Below are positions 11,561 through 23,472 of a DNA stretch of 64,000 nt, one piece after another. Within the stretch, counting starts at the first letter, position 1. Every line of letters begins with the position of its first letter. Location: NCBI GenBank assembly GCA_037176725.1, contig JAZBRS010000026.1, positions 100,981,501-101,045,500 on the forward strand. Direction: 5' to 3'. The notes under the pieces are model-generated. The model saw only the letters and a program-made list of their open reading frames with translations, searched no databases and had not been told where the DNA came from. This stretch comes from Posidonia oceanica (Eukaryota; Streptophyta; Magnoliopsida; Alismatales; Posidoniaceae). Made by a program: the position numbers and the translations under genes.

Positions 11561-13224
11561 AAAAACCTTTCCCATTTTTATTTTATTTTTACCTTTTTTA
11601 TTTTCTTCTTCTTTCTCTTCTTCCTTTCTTTTTTCATCCTTCCTTTCTTTCTTTTTTGTTTTTGTTTCTCCTCTTGGTCCAGCCCGTTGGCCCATTCCTT
11701 CCTTTCCTTCCCTTTTTCTTTCTTTCTTTTTTCCTTTCCCTTCGCGGCCCGGCCCGCAGTCTTCCTTCTTCCTCTTCTTCCCTCCCTCTTCTTCTTCTTC
11801 CTCCACGATTCCTCTCGCCAATCTCCCTCTCCTCTTCAAAAAATTTCAATTCCTTCTTCCCTCTCGATCCCATCAGCACCAGCTCATCCTCCTCCTCTCT
11901 CGCATCTCAGCGGTTCTTCCGGGGGGCATTTACTGCCTGTCTCCTCGCCGGCCGCCTCTCCATCAGCTCCAGTGCTCCCGTCGGTGGAGATTTGAAATCC
12001 ACCGCGCTTTACTCCTCCAGCTCCCGTTAAAACCTCAGCAATCCTCTTTCTTCTTCGCCTTTTCGTCATCCCAGAGAGAGTGAGAGAATTCAGAGCTCAG
12101 AGCGCACCAGAATCCCTCCTCTTCTACTGAAAATCCGGCCATCTTCCTCCTCTTCCATTCCATCTAATCCAAGCCCCTTCCCAACCAACAAATCACTCTA
12201 AATTCATCCCCCAAAACCACCCAAACTTCCAGCATCACACTCCACCCGTTCCACTCCCAAATCCAACCCAGAAACCACTCCCAATCTCCTGAAAACACAG
12301 CAGCAACCCAACTCCATCCACTTCAAAATTCCGAGCACATCAGACCACTAAATCCCTCCAAACTCCACCACCATACTCTCCAGAATCCCAGCTTTCCAAC
12401 CCACCAAGCCCTCAGCCATCATCACCCTCATAGACCAAATCCCTCGCAACAAACACCTGCACCCATTTTTCCAGAGAATTCACCCGACGGCCAAACTTCC
12501 TCTCCAGCCCCTTCCCAGCCCTCCTAAGCATCTACACAAACTCACTAAAACTCCAGAAGCTCGCTGCCACCTCCCCCCACCTCAGGCAACTCTTGCAGCA
12601 CCCACTGAAGCGAAACTCCGCTCCGTCTGTCGAAGCTTCGTTCCAGAGATCCAGGAAGCTCCGGAGGACTCCACTGAATCGTCTCCACCGCTCCCGAGCT
12701 GACAACGAGCTCTGCAATAGCCAGACGAACTCCGCCGGCGATCACTGAAGCACCTGACGTTGGGGGGACTCCTCAGCCGCGGAATCAGGTACCACTCTTC
12801 TCCCTTAGTCTAGTTTCTCTCCTCTCGTGCTTCCTGGCCTATTAGAATAGGATTCCAGCCTCTCCTGCCCGGAGTCGTTGCCGCTGCTCTACTTTCTTCT
12901 CCGGTGAGCCCAGATGCCGTTCCGCCGCTCCGGTCTGCAGAACGCTGCCCCAACGGTCGTCCCAGCTTTGCACGACCCCTAGGAACGCAGCCCTGTCCTC
13001 AGATCTCGCCGACGTCACGCCGATCGACCGGTCTGCTCCAAAGTTCTCTGTCAAGCTCCGTCGTCTTCTTCGGTCTGCTTCAGGCCATGCCGTGGCTCGC
13101 CGAAGCTGCAGTAGCCTCCGCCTGGCTCCAGAGCAGGTTGCCCGCCGGTCAGCGCGTCCCCAGCAGCCCCCGTTCCTCCTCTCCAGCCACTGGTAGCAAT
13201 CTGCTACAGTGGCCGATTTTCTGA

Positions 13225-14130
13225 TCTAATACTGTAGCTTTATTTTTTCTTTACCATGCTATTTTGCTATTAAATTGCATTTTCAGTCCCTGTTTTTACT
13301 TTATTACATTCTGTCCTACCTCTATTTAGGATTCATTTAATTCCGAATTTAAATCATATGAAGTTGCATGAAAAATCTAAAAAACTGCCTAATTACATGA
13401 TAGTCCTTCTACTGTGTTTTCCTTTAATGTTTATTTTAGTTCTGGCCCTCTGGTTTTCTATTTTTGCATGTTAGTCCTTCAATCAATAATCTGATTTAAT
13501 GCTTATATTTTACCTTAGTAAATTGCATTTTTAAACCCTGTTGTCTTCCTCATTTGCACTTTAGTCCTCTGTTCTGTTAACTTATGCATTTATTTTCCAA
13601 TTTTTCTTACTGCATTGCATTATTTCCCCCATGCTTTCTGATTTTTGCATATACGTCCTTCATTAATGCACAGCATACATTTAAATGTATATTTTACTTA
13701 TAAAATTGCATTTTAGACCTTGCATGTTTTAAAAATTGCATATAGGTCCTCTGCATGCTTATAAAAGTCATTTAAATGCATATTTTTACTTATAAAATTG
13801 CATTTTAGACCCTGCATATTTAAAAATTGCACTTAGGTCCTCTGTTTGCATTCTCAGACCATTTAAGACCACTGTTTTGCTTACAAAATTGCATTTTTGA
13901 CCCTGCATATTTCAAAATTGCATGTTAATTCCCCATATGATTTCAAAACTTGTCCTAATGCATATTTACCTTGTAAAATTGCATTTTGAACCCTGCTTTT
14001 TGCAAAATTGCACTTAGACACTCTAGTTTCCAAAAACTTGCATAAAAGCTCCCTAACTTTTCCAAATCTTTGCATTTAGACCCCCACTTTTTCAAAATTG
14101 CACATAAGTTCCCAAGTTTTCTGAAAGATC
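13225..14130 (+). repeat. Degenerate TTGCATTT...GGTCC phrases in the solo LTR
   Basis: The phrase AAATTGCATTTTNGACC recurs every 40-70 bp in a T-rich background. Flanking donor-like (ATCAGGTACC near 12,785; CAAGGTAAGTCC near 14,431) sequences make it look intron-like. A related zone lies at 16,460-18,330 in the LTR of A. Confidence 0.6.
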
Positions 14131-14884
14131 ATCCCTAAGTCTTTTCTTGCATTTCTGCATGCATGGCACTCATGCATTCTTGCATTTGGCATCCCTGCAC
14201 ACTAAGCACACTTAGCTCCCATTTACATGGGAGGACCGGTTTTGCACACCCCTAGGACCTCCTGTACACCTAGATCCATTTTTCTCCCCTGTTCTGGCCC
14301 CTCTGCCTTGAAGTTGGGATATCTTTAGATCCGACCGTTGGATCTTCTCAACCAAGCTACCTGGACGACTCCGGCGGAGCACTCTTCAGCATGGACCAAG
14401 CAGTTTGCAGATCAGGCTTCAGATTTCCAAGGTAAGTCCTCCTGAACCCTTGCACAGCATTCATTTGCACACCATTTGCATTGCATGCATGGTTTTTGCT
14501 TTCTGTTTCCTCGAGCATGTAGATTAGGACTCCCTCTTCCTATCTATCACCTCTGTCTTCTCTTTTCGCGTACTCTCAGTGTCTTGTGTTGCGTTTCCCC
14601 TGGATTCACCACTAATTGTAACATTCTTCCCCTCTTTCCACGATCCGATCGCATCGTGAGCTCTTGGCAGCGTGCGAGACACATCGTGGGACACTTTGGT
14701 GAGAAACAGTCACAAAACAGTGGTAATCCCTCCACTGGCTCCTCTTCCCCTTTGTAGGTCTTCACATCTACTTTGCGCGGTCTTTGAACAGCATTCGTTC
14801 TCACACTTGCGTTGTTTACCTTCCCTTTGCTTCTCCTGTCCTTTCTCTTTGTATCTGCATCTGCATGGCTTCATCGATGTTTTA

Positions 14885-15295
14885 TTTCGCCTGCCTTGGC
14901 ACCGTTTTGCGTGCCTGCTCTGTCTTTGGCACCGTTTTGCATGCCCGCTTTGCTTTTGGCATAGTTTTGCGTGCTCGCTTCGTCTTTGGCACCGTTTTGC
15001 GTGCCCGCTTTGCTTTTGGCACCGTTTTGCGTACCCACTCTGTCTTTAGCACCGTTTTGTGTGCCCACTTTGTTTTCTGGCACCGTTTTGCGTGCTTGCT
15101 TTGCTTTTGGTACCGTTTTACGTGTCCACTTCTTCTTTGGCACCGTTCTGCGTGCCTACTTTGTTTTCTGCACCGTTTTGCGTGTTGGCTTTATTTTCTT
15201 GCGCCGTTTCACGTGCCGCTTTGTTTTCTTGCACCGTTTCGCGTGCTGCTCTCGTTTCTCACGTTGTTTCACGTGTTTTATGTTGTTTTCTCTTG
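14885..15295 (+). repeat. About 30-bp tandem array in the solo LTR
   Basis: The unit is approximately TTTGGCACCGTTTTGCGTGC plus CCGCTTTGC, with about 13 diverging copies. Later copies decay to TTGCACCGTTTCGCGTGC. Confidence 0.85.
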
Positions 15296-15586
15296 CATGT
15301 CGCTTGCATTGCTTGGTTTTACCGCCGTTTTGCTTTTTCGCTTGCATTTGCATATAGGGCAGTGATGCTTACTGCTTGGAGTTCTCACGAGTCACGTTTC
15401 GACTGGTTCGGAACACAGACAGCGTTGCTAAGCGCTTAGACTGCACGTTTACTTCCCTGCATTGCATCCCACCACTTAGAGCACACCTATGAGCATTCAT
15501 TCAGGCATTCATTGGCATTTAGGCATTCAAACCTGCATTCTCCTGCGTATGTGAGCGTAAGCCTGGAAAGACCGATTCTCGGGCGT

Positions 15587-15610
15587 GTCGGGGGTGCCTA
15601 ACACCTTCCC
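15587..15610 (+). other. Conserved LTR hairpin module (solo LTR)
   Basis: GGGGGTGCCTAACACCTTCC can fold as GGG-GGTG, loop CCTAA, CACC-TT-CCC. The same module with flanking AGGAGTCCTTACCC- and AATGACC-like text occurs in A (18,911), D 5' LTR (32,681) and D 3' LTR (42,836), always 270-400 bp before the LTR end. Confidence 0.75.
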
Positions 15611-15808
15611 TGCACGTAACAGGAGTCCTTGCCCAGTCTTTTGGCCTGCAATGACCATATTGCCTTTATCCTAGGCATGAGTCATCTCATTCGCATTCAT
15701 TTGCATTTGTTTTCCTTTGCATTGCTTTGCATTGCATCTTTTGCTTGGTTTTGCGTGTTAACTCACGCATTTCCCCCGGTTTTCTTTGTCTCCCGATAAT
15801 AGACACGG

Positions 15809-15818
15809 TGGCGACTCT
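15809..15818 (+). other. PBS-like TGGCGACTCT inside the solo LTR
   Basis: TGGCGACTCTG matches the start of a tRNA-Arg-type primer-binding site but lies about 175 bp before the LTR end. Equivalent motifs are at 19,088 (A), 32,863 and 43,017 (D). Confidence 0.6.
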
Positions 15819-15984
15819 GAATTGTCTTATCTTCTTCTTTTCTTATATTTTCTCCTCTGATTTAAGTGTTTTCGAGTTGAGCCCTCCTCCTCGGACATAG
15901 CCGCTTATAGTGAGCCTGATTCCAATCGGTGCACACGAGCTTTTGGCAGTGTGCATGGACGATTTGAACACCGGGATTACTACA

Positions 15985-15989
15985 AGTTG
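15985..15989. repeat. Target-site duplication AGTTG, right copy
   Basis: AGTTG follows CTACA, the end of the solo LTR, and matches 10,092-10,096. Confidence 0.75.
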
Positions 15990-17639
15990 CAGAGAGGAAG
16001 AACGGGTATTTCACCGGTCCTCAGACCTGCCCCGCACCTTCGTCGACTCGCCCAGATCGCGCCAAGCCTCCTTTGCCTCGTCCAGCAGCGCCACCACCCG
16101 GAGCAACCGAAGCCACTGTAACTCGACGTCGCCAGCCTCCTTCAGCCCCGTTTTCAGGTAATAAACCTCACCATGATAATCGTAGGATGCTCTTCTTCCT
16201 TCCCATGCCATTAGATGCCCGTCCTATCGTCGTTTCTGCCGTTTCCACTTCGTCGGCGCATGTCTTCTTCTCCGGCAATGGCGCGTCGACAGAAACGACG
16301 CCCCGCCGCGACACTCCGCCTCCGACCATCTGGACAGCACCCAGACCTTCGCCGGACATCGCCTGGGCCAGCCGCACGCCGCCCATGCCCCACTGCTGCC
16401 TACATCGCCGCTGCAATGCCACCACCTTTGCAGCTCCGCCGTATGCCACTGTAGCATTAGGTTTTTATAAGGTTTTAATTTAAGTTTCGTTTGAAATTGA
16501 AATAAAGTCCAGCCAGTTTTTAGGTTTACATTTAAGTCCTAATTTCGTTTGAATTTCTTTCAAGTTTGATTTTTCAACTTTATTACATTACATTTACGTC
16601 CAGCATTTTATTTTAATTTCAATTCAGTCCTGCATCAATTTCAAAAGTTATTTAATTCCAATTTTTACCTTATTGCATTGCATTTGCATCCTGTCTTTTA
16701 TTTTATTTGCACATTAGTCCAATCTGATGTAGATTTCATTTAAATCTCTATTTAAATCATATTGCATTGCTAAAAAACCCAAAAACATGTTTTATTTGTA
16801 GTTGAGTCTAGTCCAGTATTAGATGTCATTTAATTTTCTTTCTTTTATCTTATTACATTAACTTTTAGTCCTTTAGATTTGTTCTATTACATGCAGGTCC
16901 AATCCAGCTATGATTTTTATTTCATTTAAACTTTATTACATTATCTTTTTATCTGTTGATTTATTTTTATTGCATACAGGTCCAGTCCAAGTTAGACTTT
17001 CATTTAAATTTCATTTAAACTTTATTACATTGCATTTTAGTCTGTTAGTTTACTTTTATTGCAAGTAGGTCCAGCAACTGTGTTTATCATGTTTTATTTC
17101 TTTACTGTTAGATCCTCCCTTTTATTTTTACTACATCCAAGTCCTTTTTATGTTGCATTTCATTTAAATAGTTTTTAAAACTTTATTGCATTATGTTTAA
17201 GTCCTGCATTTTAGTTATTTTGCATACAGGTCCTGTAGTTACTTGCATGACATCTTTATGTCCTTACTGTTAAGTCCTACATTATATTTTTATCGCATTT
17301 AGGTCCATTTTTGCATTACATTCCATTTATTTCATATTTTTGAATATCATGGCATTAGCATTTAATCATGTAGTATAGTTTTTATTACAATTAAGTCCTT
17401 CATGCATTGCATTTCATTTAAATAGTTTTTACAACCACATTACATTTGCAACCATTGTACAATTAGGTCCAATAACTATGCATAATTGCACATAGGTCCT
17501 CCTTCATGCATTTTATCACCTAAGTACGCATTTGAATCATTTTGCATTACTCTTAAATCTTGTAGATTTGCATGTTCACACATAGATCGTCTTTCATGCA
17601 TTTAATCATTTAATTAAGCATTTAAAATCACTGCATTGC

Positions 17640-18330
17640 TGTTTCTGTAGTGTTGCATTAATTTGCATTTAGGCCCCTATATTTATTTTGATTTGCATTT
17701 AGGCCCTTACATTTATTCTAATTGCATTTTTAGCCCTTACACTCACTCCATTTGCATATTAACCCCTACATTTATTTTAATTTGCATTTAGGCCCCTACA
17801 ATCACTCTACTTGCGTATTAGGTCCCTGTATTTATTTTAATTTGCATTTAGACCCCTGTATTTATTTTAATTTGCATTTAGGCCCCTACATTCACTCTAC
17901 TTGCATATTAGGTCCCTACATTTATTTTAATTTGCATTTAGACCCCTACATTTATTTTGATTTACATTTACGCCCCTGCATTTATTCTAATTGCATTTTT
18001 AGCCCTTACACTCACTCTAATTGCATATTAACCCCTGCATTTCTTTTAATTTGCATTTAGGCCCCTACATTCACTCTACTTGCGTATTAGGTCCCTGTAT
18101 TTATTTTAATTTGCATTTAGACCCCTACATTTATTTTAATTTGCATTTAGGCCCCTACATTCACTCTACTTGCATATTAGGTCTCTGCATTTATTTTAAT
18201 TTGCATTTAGACCCCTACATTTATTTTGATTTGCATTTAGGCCTCTGCATTTATTCTAATTGCATTTTTAGCCCTTACACTCACTCCAATTGCATATTAA
18301 CCCCTGCATTTACTTTAATCACACTTAGGT
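17640..18330 (+). repeat. Higher-order tandem repeat in the LTR of A
   Basis: Subunits of about 40 bp (TTTGCATTTAGGCCCCTACA, then TTTATTTTAA) are grouped into a larger unit of about 269 bp, seen from TTGCATATTAACCCCT near 17,750 and again near 18,020. Confidence 0.85.
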
Positions 18331-18910
18331 CCCCACCTTTTGCATTCTAGCATGCGTTATATCTTCATATCATTGCATATCACTTAGGACCTTACCGCTT
18401 GCACCGCATACATCGTTTCCACAGCCTGTTTTCTCATGCATACAGATTAGGGTTTTCCGACCTTGTTTTGTTTCCCCTTTGCTTGTTCCACACTTGCATT
18501 GCGTGGCTTTATACTTGACAATTTGTTTCACACTCGCCTTGCATGATTTATCGCTTTTGTTTTGTTTCCCCTTTTGCATGTCGCACACTTACATTGCGTG
18601 GTTTTACCGGTGTTTTGTTTTATCGCCTGCATTTGCATTAGCGCAGTGATGTTTACTGCCAATAGTTCTTACGAATCAGGGTTCGCCCGGTTCGGAACAC
18701 TGACAGCGCTGCTGAGCACATAGGTTGCATGTTTACTTTCCTTGTGCACCGCATCATTTAGAACACACGTTTGAGCATGTAATTACAGCATATCTAGCAT
18801 TTAAGCATTCAGGCATCATTTAGCAAGCATTCATGGTACTTAGGTATTCAAAGCATGCATTATCCCTCAAAAGCGAGTGTAAGCCAAGAAAGACCGGTTT
18901 CGGGCGTGTT

Positions 18911-18932
18911 GGGGGTGCCTAACACCTTCCCC
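18911..18932 (+). other. Conserved LTR hairpin module (element A)
   Basis: GGGGGTGCCTAACACCTTCC is followed by CC. It is the same foldable module as in the solo LTR and element D. Confidence 0.75.
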
Positions 18933-19260
18933 GCACGGAACAGGAGTTCTTACCCTTTCTCTGGACCTGCAATGACCGTTTTACCCCTATCCTTGGCATG
19001 AGTCATCCCTTTTGCACAGTTTTGCATTCGTTTTGTAGTTTTCCTGTTCTCCCTGGTTTTGCTCGTCTCCCGATTGAATAGACTAGGTGGCGACTCTCTT
19101 TTGTCTTATCTCTTTTATCTTCGCGTTTTCGTAGTGTTTTCGAGTCAAGTTTCTCCCTGGATTCACTACCGATAGTGGCTTCTTCCCCCTCTCACGGCAC
19201 GATCGCATCGCAAGCTATAGCAGCATGCGAGGCTCGCCGTGGGCTCCTGGGAAGAGGTCA

Positions 19261-20749
19261 CAGCGCCTATGCCTCGACCCTTCTTGTTGACAGCACCATC
19301 AAAGTACAGCTGCCACTGCTGCTCGTCCTCAGGGTTCTTCTGCTCAGAATCCTCCATGGCAAGCAAAATGTCCTCATCAGGGAACTATGTCTGCAGAGGT
19401 TGGTATTCAGGTAGTGGGAAGTCGGCAAGATGATCTGCCATGGCTTGCCCCTTCATGGACTTTTGCGTGACGAAAGTGATGGCGTACTGAGATAGCAACA
19501 CATGCCACTTGACACATCTACCCACCATGGCTGGCTTCTAGAAGAGGAATTTAATGGGATCATGCCGACATAAGAGCTGAACTAGGTACGCCATCATGTA
19601 GTGCCTTAGTTTCTGTGCAGCCCAGACAAGAGATAGGCAGGTTTTCTCTATCGTGCTATGCTTGGCTTCGCAATCGTTAAATTTCTTGCTCAGGTAATAG
19701 ATGGCACGCTCCTTTCTACCCGATTCATCATGTTGGCCCAAGACTACGCCCATGGAATGTTGTGTGGTAGAAAGGTAAAGAAACAGAGGTCTCCCTGGCA
19801 TGGGAGGAACCAAAACAGGAGGCTTAATAAGGAGCTGCTTGATCTTGTCAAATGCAGCCTGGCACTCCTCGTTCCGGTTGATCTGTGCATTTTTCCTCAG
19901 GAGCTTGAAAATTGATTCGCAGATGGGTGTAAGCTATGCAATGAATCGATTGATATACTATAATCGCCCCAACAGGCCTCGGACCTCCTTTTCAGTTCTG
20001 GGGGGTGGTATTTCCACGATGTCTTTTGCCTTGCTTGGGTCTACCTCAATTCCCCACTGGCTGACAATGTATCCCAGGAGCTTTCCGGATGATACCCTGA
20101 ATACACATTTGTTGGGGTTGAGACGCAGCTTGTACTTCCTCAAGCGATCAAAGAGCTTCTTCAGGCAGATGAGGTGATCCTCGGGCTCTTTGGACTTGGC
20201 AATCATGTCGTCCACATTGACCTCAACTTCTTGGTGCATGAGGTCGTGGAACAGTGCTGTCATTGCCCTCTGATAAGTTGCTCCAGCGTTCTTGAGCCCA
20301 AACGGCATAACTTGATAGCAGAAGACTTCCCAGGGAGTGATAAAGGATGTCTTTTCCATGTCTTCTTTTGCCATTCTAATTTGGTTGTAGCCGGAGAAGC
20401 CGTCCATAAAGGAGAGCATTTTGTGGCCCGCTGTGTTGTTAACTAGGACGTCAATGTGCGGTAGTGGGAAATTGTCCTTGGGACTTGCCTTGTTCAGATC
20501 CCTATAGTTGATGCACATGCGGACTCGGCCGTCTTTCTTGGGCATTGGCACAACATTTTCAAGCCATTCTGGGTACAAGATGACCTTGAGAAAACTGACA
20601 TTGTGCTGCTTCATGATCTCTTCCTTGATCTTGAGCAGCCACTGTGGTCGCCATCTCTTGAGCTTCTGCTTCACTGGCTTCACATCTGGCTTCAGTGGCA
20701 GGTTGTGCACTACTATCACGACATCGAGGCTGACCATGTCTTCATAACT
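19261..20749 (-). pseudogene. pol: Element C RT and RNase H (decayed)
   Basis: The minus-strand product closely matches element A's RT. It includes the VPMPKKDGR start, FITPWE, MPFGLKNAGATYQRA and EVRGLLGRL. The catalytic box reads NVDD instead of YVDD (near 20,215-20,226), so the polymerase would be inactive. RNase H (PLFLYLSTTQHSMGVVLGQHD) follows at 19,538-19,813, and the second RNase H-like domain (YFDGAVNKKGRGIGAV) ends at 19,261 at the junction with A. A stop just before the open RT frame (near 20,750) sits where A has Trp (WSYEDM). Stops and a frame break near 19,960 separate RT from RNase H. Confidence 0.92.
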
Positions 20750-22626
20750 CTAGGTGAAGACGTCTGCATATTCCCTAAGGAATGCTATAAACTCTGCTCT
20801 GGCCTGGGGTGACAATTGGGCGCTAACGCGGACCTCTTTGACATCTTCTACTGTGCCAATGTTGATAACCTCCGTCTCTTCTTCGACGTGGAGGTTGGGG
20901 CCCCCTGGATCATCATCATAGGGCTGGAACTCAGGCGATGGTTCATCATTCTCATCTATGCCTGTATCGTCCTCCTCCTCATATGCAATGAGTTTTGAGA
21001 GGATCTCCTTCTCGAAGATGGGGTCTGTGATATCAAAGGAGTGGATGTGTTCCACTTCCTGGCCCTGATGATGCCTCAAAATGGTCATGCTCACCCGAGT
21101 GTTTCTGTATTCTCGACGCGCGACCTCTGCCCTGGCGGTCTCTGGACTCGCCGGCAAATTTGTCTCCTCTATTTGTACTGCTACTGCTACTATTGCTTGG
21201 GCTGCTGTCTCTATTGCTGTCTCCTCCTTCGTGTTTTCTGATGTACTTGCGAGGGGTATGTTGAACTGGGAGCTGTCCTCTGGACGACTGATCTGTGTAC
21301 TATCACCTGTAGCACTGCCTGAGCGGGGCATGTGCTGTATAAACCATCTAGACTCGCCTCCCGGCTGTAGAGTGATTAACTCATCTGGTCTAATGAGTGC
21401 TGCTGCTGTGGCTTCTTCCAAGACCATAATAGATGGATGGTCTTGCTGCGGGGAGGGATCCATGATTACGGCTTTCCCTTTCTTCACCGCGTGCTGTTCT
21501 GCGGCATCCTCCACCAATGCCGTAAGCTGTTCTTGGAACAGTAGCTCCAAGTCTTCAAGCATGCTATCTACCATGGCTGCTGCGGTCGATCCCTCCTCGT
21601 CATCTGAGGGTAGGTTGACATAGTAGGCGCTAGTGGCCTCTAGCTCTTGCTCAGCTACCTCCTTGCCTGCGTGTGTGCCTCTAGCTATTAGCTGCACCGT
21701 TGCCTGGGGTGTCTGCTCTGCTGCCGGCTGTGCTGATTGACTGATCGACTGCTCTTCCGGCGCGGCTGACTATAGCGCTACAGCGATTAGGGATGCGAAC
21801 AGGCTGGCCAGTGGTGCAACTGGTGGGTGTGCTGCCAAGGTCACTACTGTGGCTGGAGGGGAGATAGAAGCGCTCCTCTGGAGAGCCGATAGCTGGACGG
21901 TAACTCCGAGCGGCAAAGCGCCTACGTCCGTGGGTGATGGTGGTTGTATGGCTGGAGATGCTGTAAGGGCCCACCACAAGACTTGATTTGCTGAGGCAGG
22001 TGGCTGTATGGTTGATGGAGCCACCTGCGTTGCTTGTGGTGCTGCTGATGAAGCCGGCTGAGTCACGATGCTGCCTGAACTGGCTGACTGAGCCGTCGGA
22101 AAGGGTGACCGCTGTGCTGGTGCAGCTGCAGCCGTGAGTGGACTAGTGAGTGGTGCCTAAGGGTGTTCTCCTAACCCTCACGCTAATGTTGTGACTGTCG
22201 AAGGTGCTGGTGAAGCTGCAGAAGTGGGAGAGACTGTCAATTCTGACACAGGACTTGCCGATTCTGCCACTGTATCAGTAGAAGGGAGGTCAGATGAACT
22301 GACCGAGATGTTGTCGGGCTAGACTGGACCTCACTATTGGTCCAGATGGCTTCCACTATGCCAGACTGCTCCTCATCTAAGTAGTAGTCCTCTATGCAGA
22401 TGCACTCTTCTGTCGGCAGTGGAGGGCTCTAGCACGGTGCTTGCTGTGCTGCAACTTGGCTTCTATCCGGATCAAGCGCACCTGCACTAGTGAAGTTAGT
22501 GAGGTCCTGAGGGATAGCAATCTTCTGGCTCCTCGAACGCAAGCGATCGTCTTCGTGGGGCTGGCAGTCATACCCCAAATCTTCAGAGTCTCTTCGTTCT
22601 CTGGCTGTGATTGGCTCGGCGATCCC
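20750..22626 (-). pseudogene. Element C protease-RT linker region
   Basis: A long Ala/Thr/Glu-rich stretch reads toward RT and ends RAEFIAFLREYADVF just before the RT domain. Acidic clusters (YEEEDDTGIDENDE and PYDDDP) match the start of element A at positions 1-100. The open part is 20,750-21,697; the part from about 21,700 to 22,626 is Pro/Ala/Thr-rich with stops. No catalytic motif is visible. This is a spacer segment of the polyprotein. Confidence 0.75.
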
Positions 22627-23470
22627 TTAGCCGTACCGCCCGAGTGACGTTCCCTTCACATAGCCCCACTTGTGACAAGGGTTCTCGACCATCCGAAAAG
22701 GGTTGCTGTGAACGGCCAGGGAACTAACACGTTCAAGATTAGGGATATAGTTAACCGACTCGAACCGATTAACGCGGTACAAAGTATCGAAAAGGTCGGG
22801 GTCAAACTGGACAGTCTGTGAGGAGACGGAAGAAATCACCTCGATCCGCTCCTTCTCAAAGTTTTCCACCATGACAACAATAACATCGTCGCCCCAGTAG
22901 AATTTGATCATGCGATGGAGGGTCGAGGGGATGACTTGATGCTTGTGCAGCCAAGGGCACCCAAGCAGGAGGTTGAAATTGGGCTTCAAGTTGACGATGT
23001 AGAATTCCACATCGAATACGACTAGGCTAATAGTAAGGGGAATAATCAGAATCCCTAAAGAGTAATGGTGTGTATTGTCAAAAGTTGTCATTCCCTTTAT
23101 AGTTGGCGTGATGTCCTCGACTTTGAATCCAAGCTTTATTGCTGTACACAAGGGACAGACATTAAGGCCTGAACCATTATCAACCAGCGAAAGGGGAATG
23201 CAGAAGTTTTTAAACTGCACCGTTATAAATAGGGGTTGGTTATGATTAGTCCCCGCTGGGGGTAGCTCATCATTCGAGAAGGAGATGACCTGGGGCTCCC
23301 CGATCATACCCACCATGCTTTCCAAGGTTGCGGGCTCAATGGTTTGGGACACATGGGCAGCTTGGAACATGCAGAGAAAAGCTTCTCGGTGCTCAGTGGA
23401 CGTATGGATAATGTCCCAGATGGAGATGTCAACCTTGCCTTTTTTAAGTTGGGCAGTGATGTCAGCTGTA
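22627..23470 (-). pseudogene. Element C aspartic protease domain
   Basis: The minus-strand product has the retropepsin active-site block as SLVDNGSGLNVCP (DNGS form, usual in Tat elements) near residue 63 of the open frame. The flap/second-half block NLLLGCPWLHKHQVIPS is near residues 133-150. It would cut the polyprotein. The frame is open from 23,370 to 22,627 (247 codons). It continues upstream into the gag-protease linker and is followed by the Pro/Ala-rich linker to RT. The conserved residues look intact. Confidence 0.85.
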
Positions 23471-23472
23471 GG

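Larger units (their letters stand above)
10097..15984 (+). mobile_element. Solo LTR, 5.9 kb, inserted in the LTR of element A
   Basis: The sequence starts GGTTGACACCCCATTTTGAC (a mutated TGTAGACACCCC) and ends CTACA. It is flanked by AGTTG on both sides. No gag or pol lies inside. Its internal order is an A-rich zone, a C/T-rich leader, a long T-rich zone with repeated TTGCATTT...GGTCC phrases, a 30-bp tandem array, the hairpin module and a TGGCGACTCTG motif. A solo LTR arises by recombination between the two LTRs of a full element. The length is large even for Tat/Ogre elements. Confidence 0.75.
15990..19260 (+). mobile_element. Element A 3' LTR, second part
   Basis: After the solo LTR, A's LTR resumes with a GC-rich leader (to 16,460, ending near a GTTTTCAGGTAATA donor-like site at 16,158). 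A T-rich repeat zone, the hairpin module (18,911) and a TGGCGACTCT motif (19,088) follow. Homology of the flank to the RNase H region begins at about 19,260, so the LTR ends there. A's LTR totals about 4.3 kb without the insertion. The tail resembles the end of the solo LTR (CGAGT...GCAGC/GCAGTGTGC text), which supports the boundary. Confidence 0.7.

Noticed and set aside
11543..12069. ORFs of 80-124 codons on both strands near the solo LTR leader
   Set aside because: Low-complexity C/T-rich (or G/A-rich) translations without any domain.
14784..15439. Overlapping ORFs of 126-193 codons
   Set aside because: They are produced by the 30-bp tandem array of the solo LTR.
17752..18350. Two ORFs of 102-109 codons with FNLHLGPYIHST repeats
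   Set aside because: They are translations of the T-rich higher-order LTR repeat.
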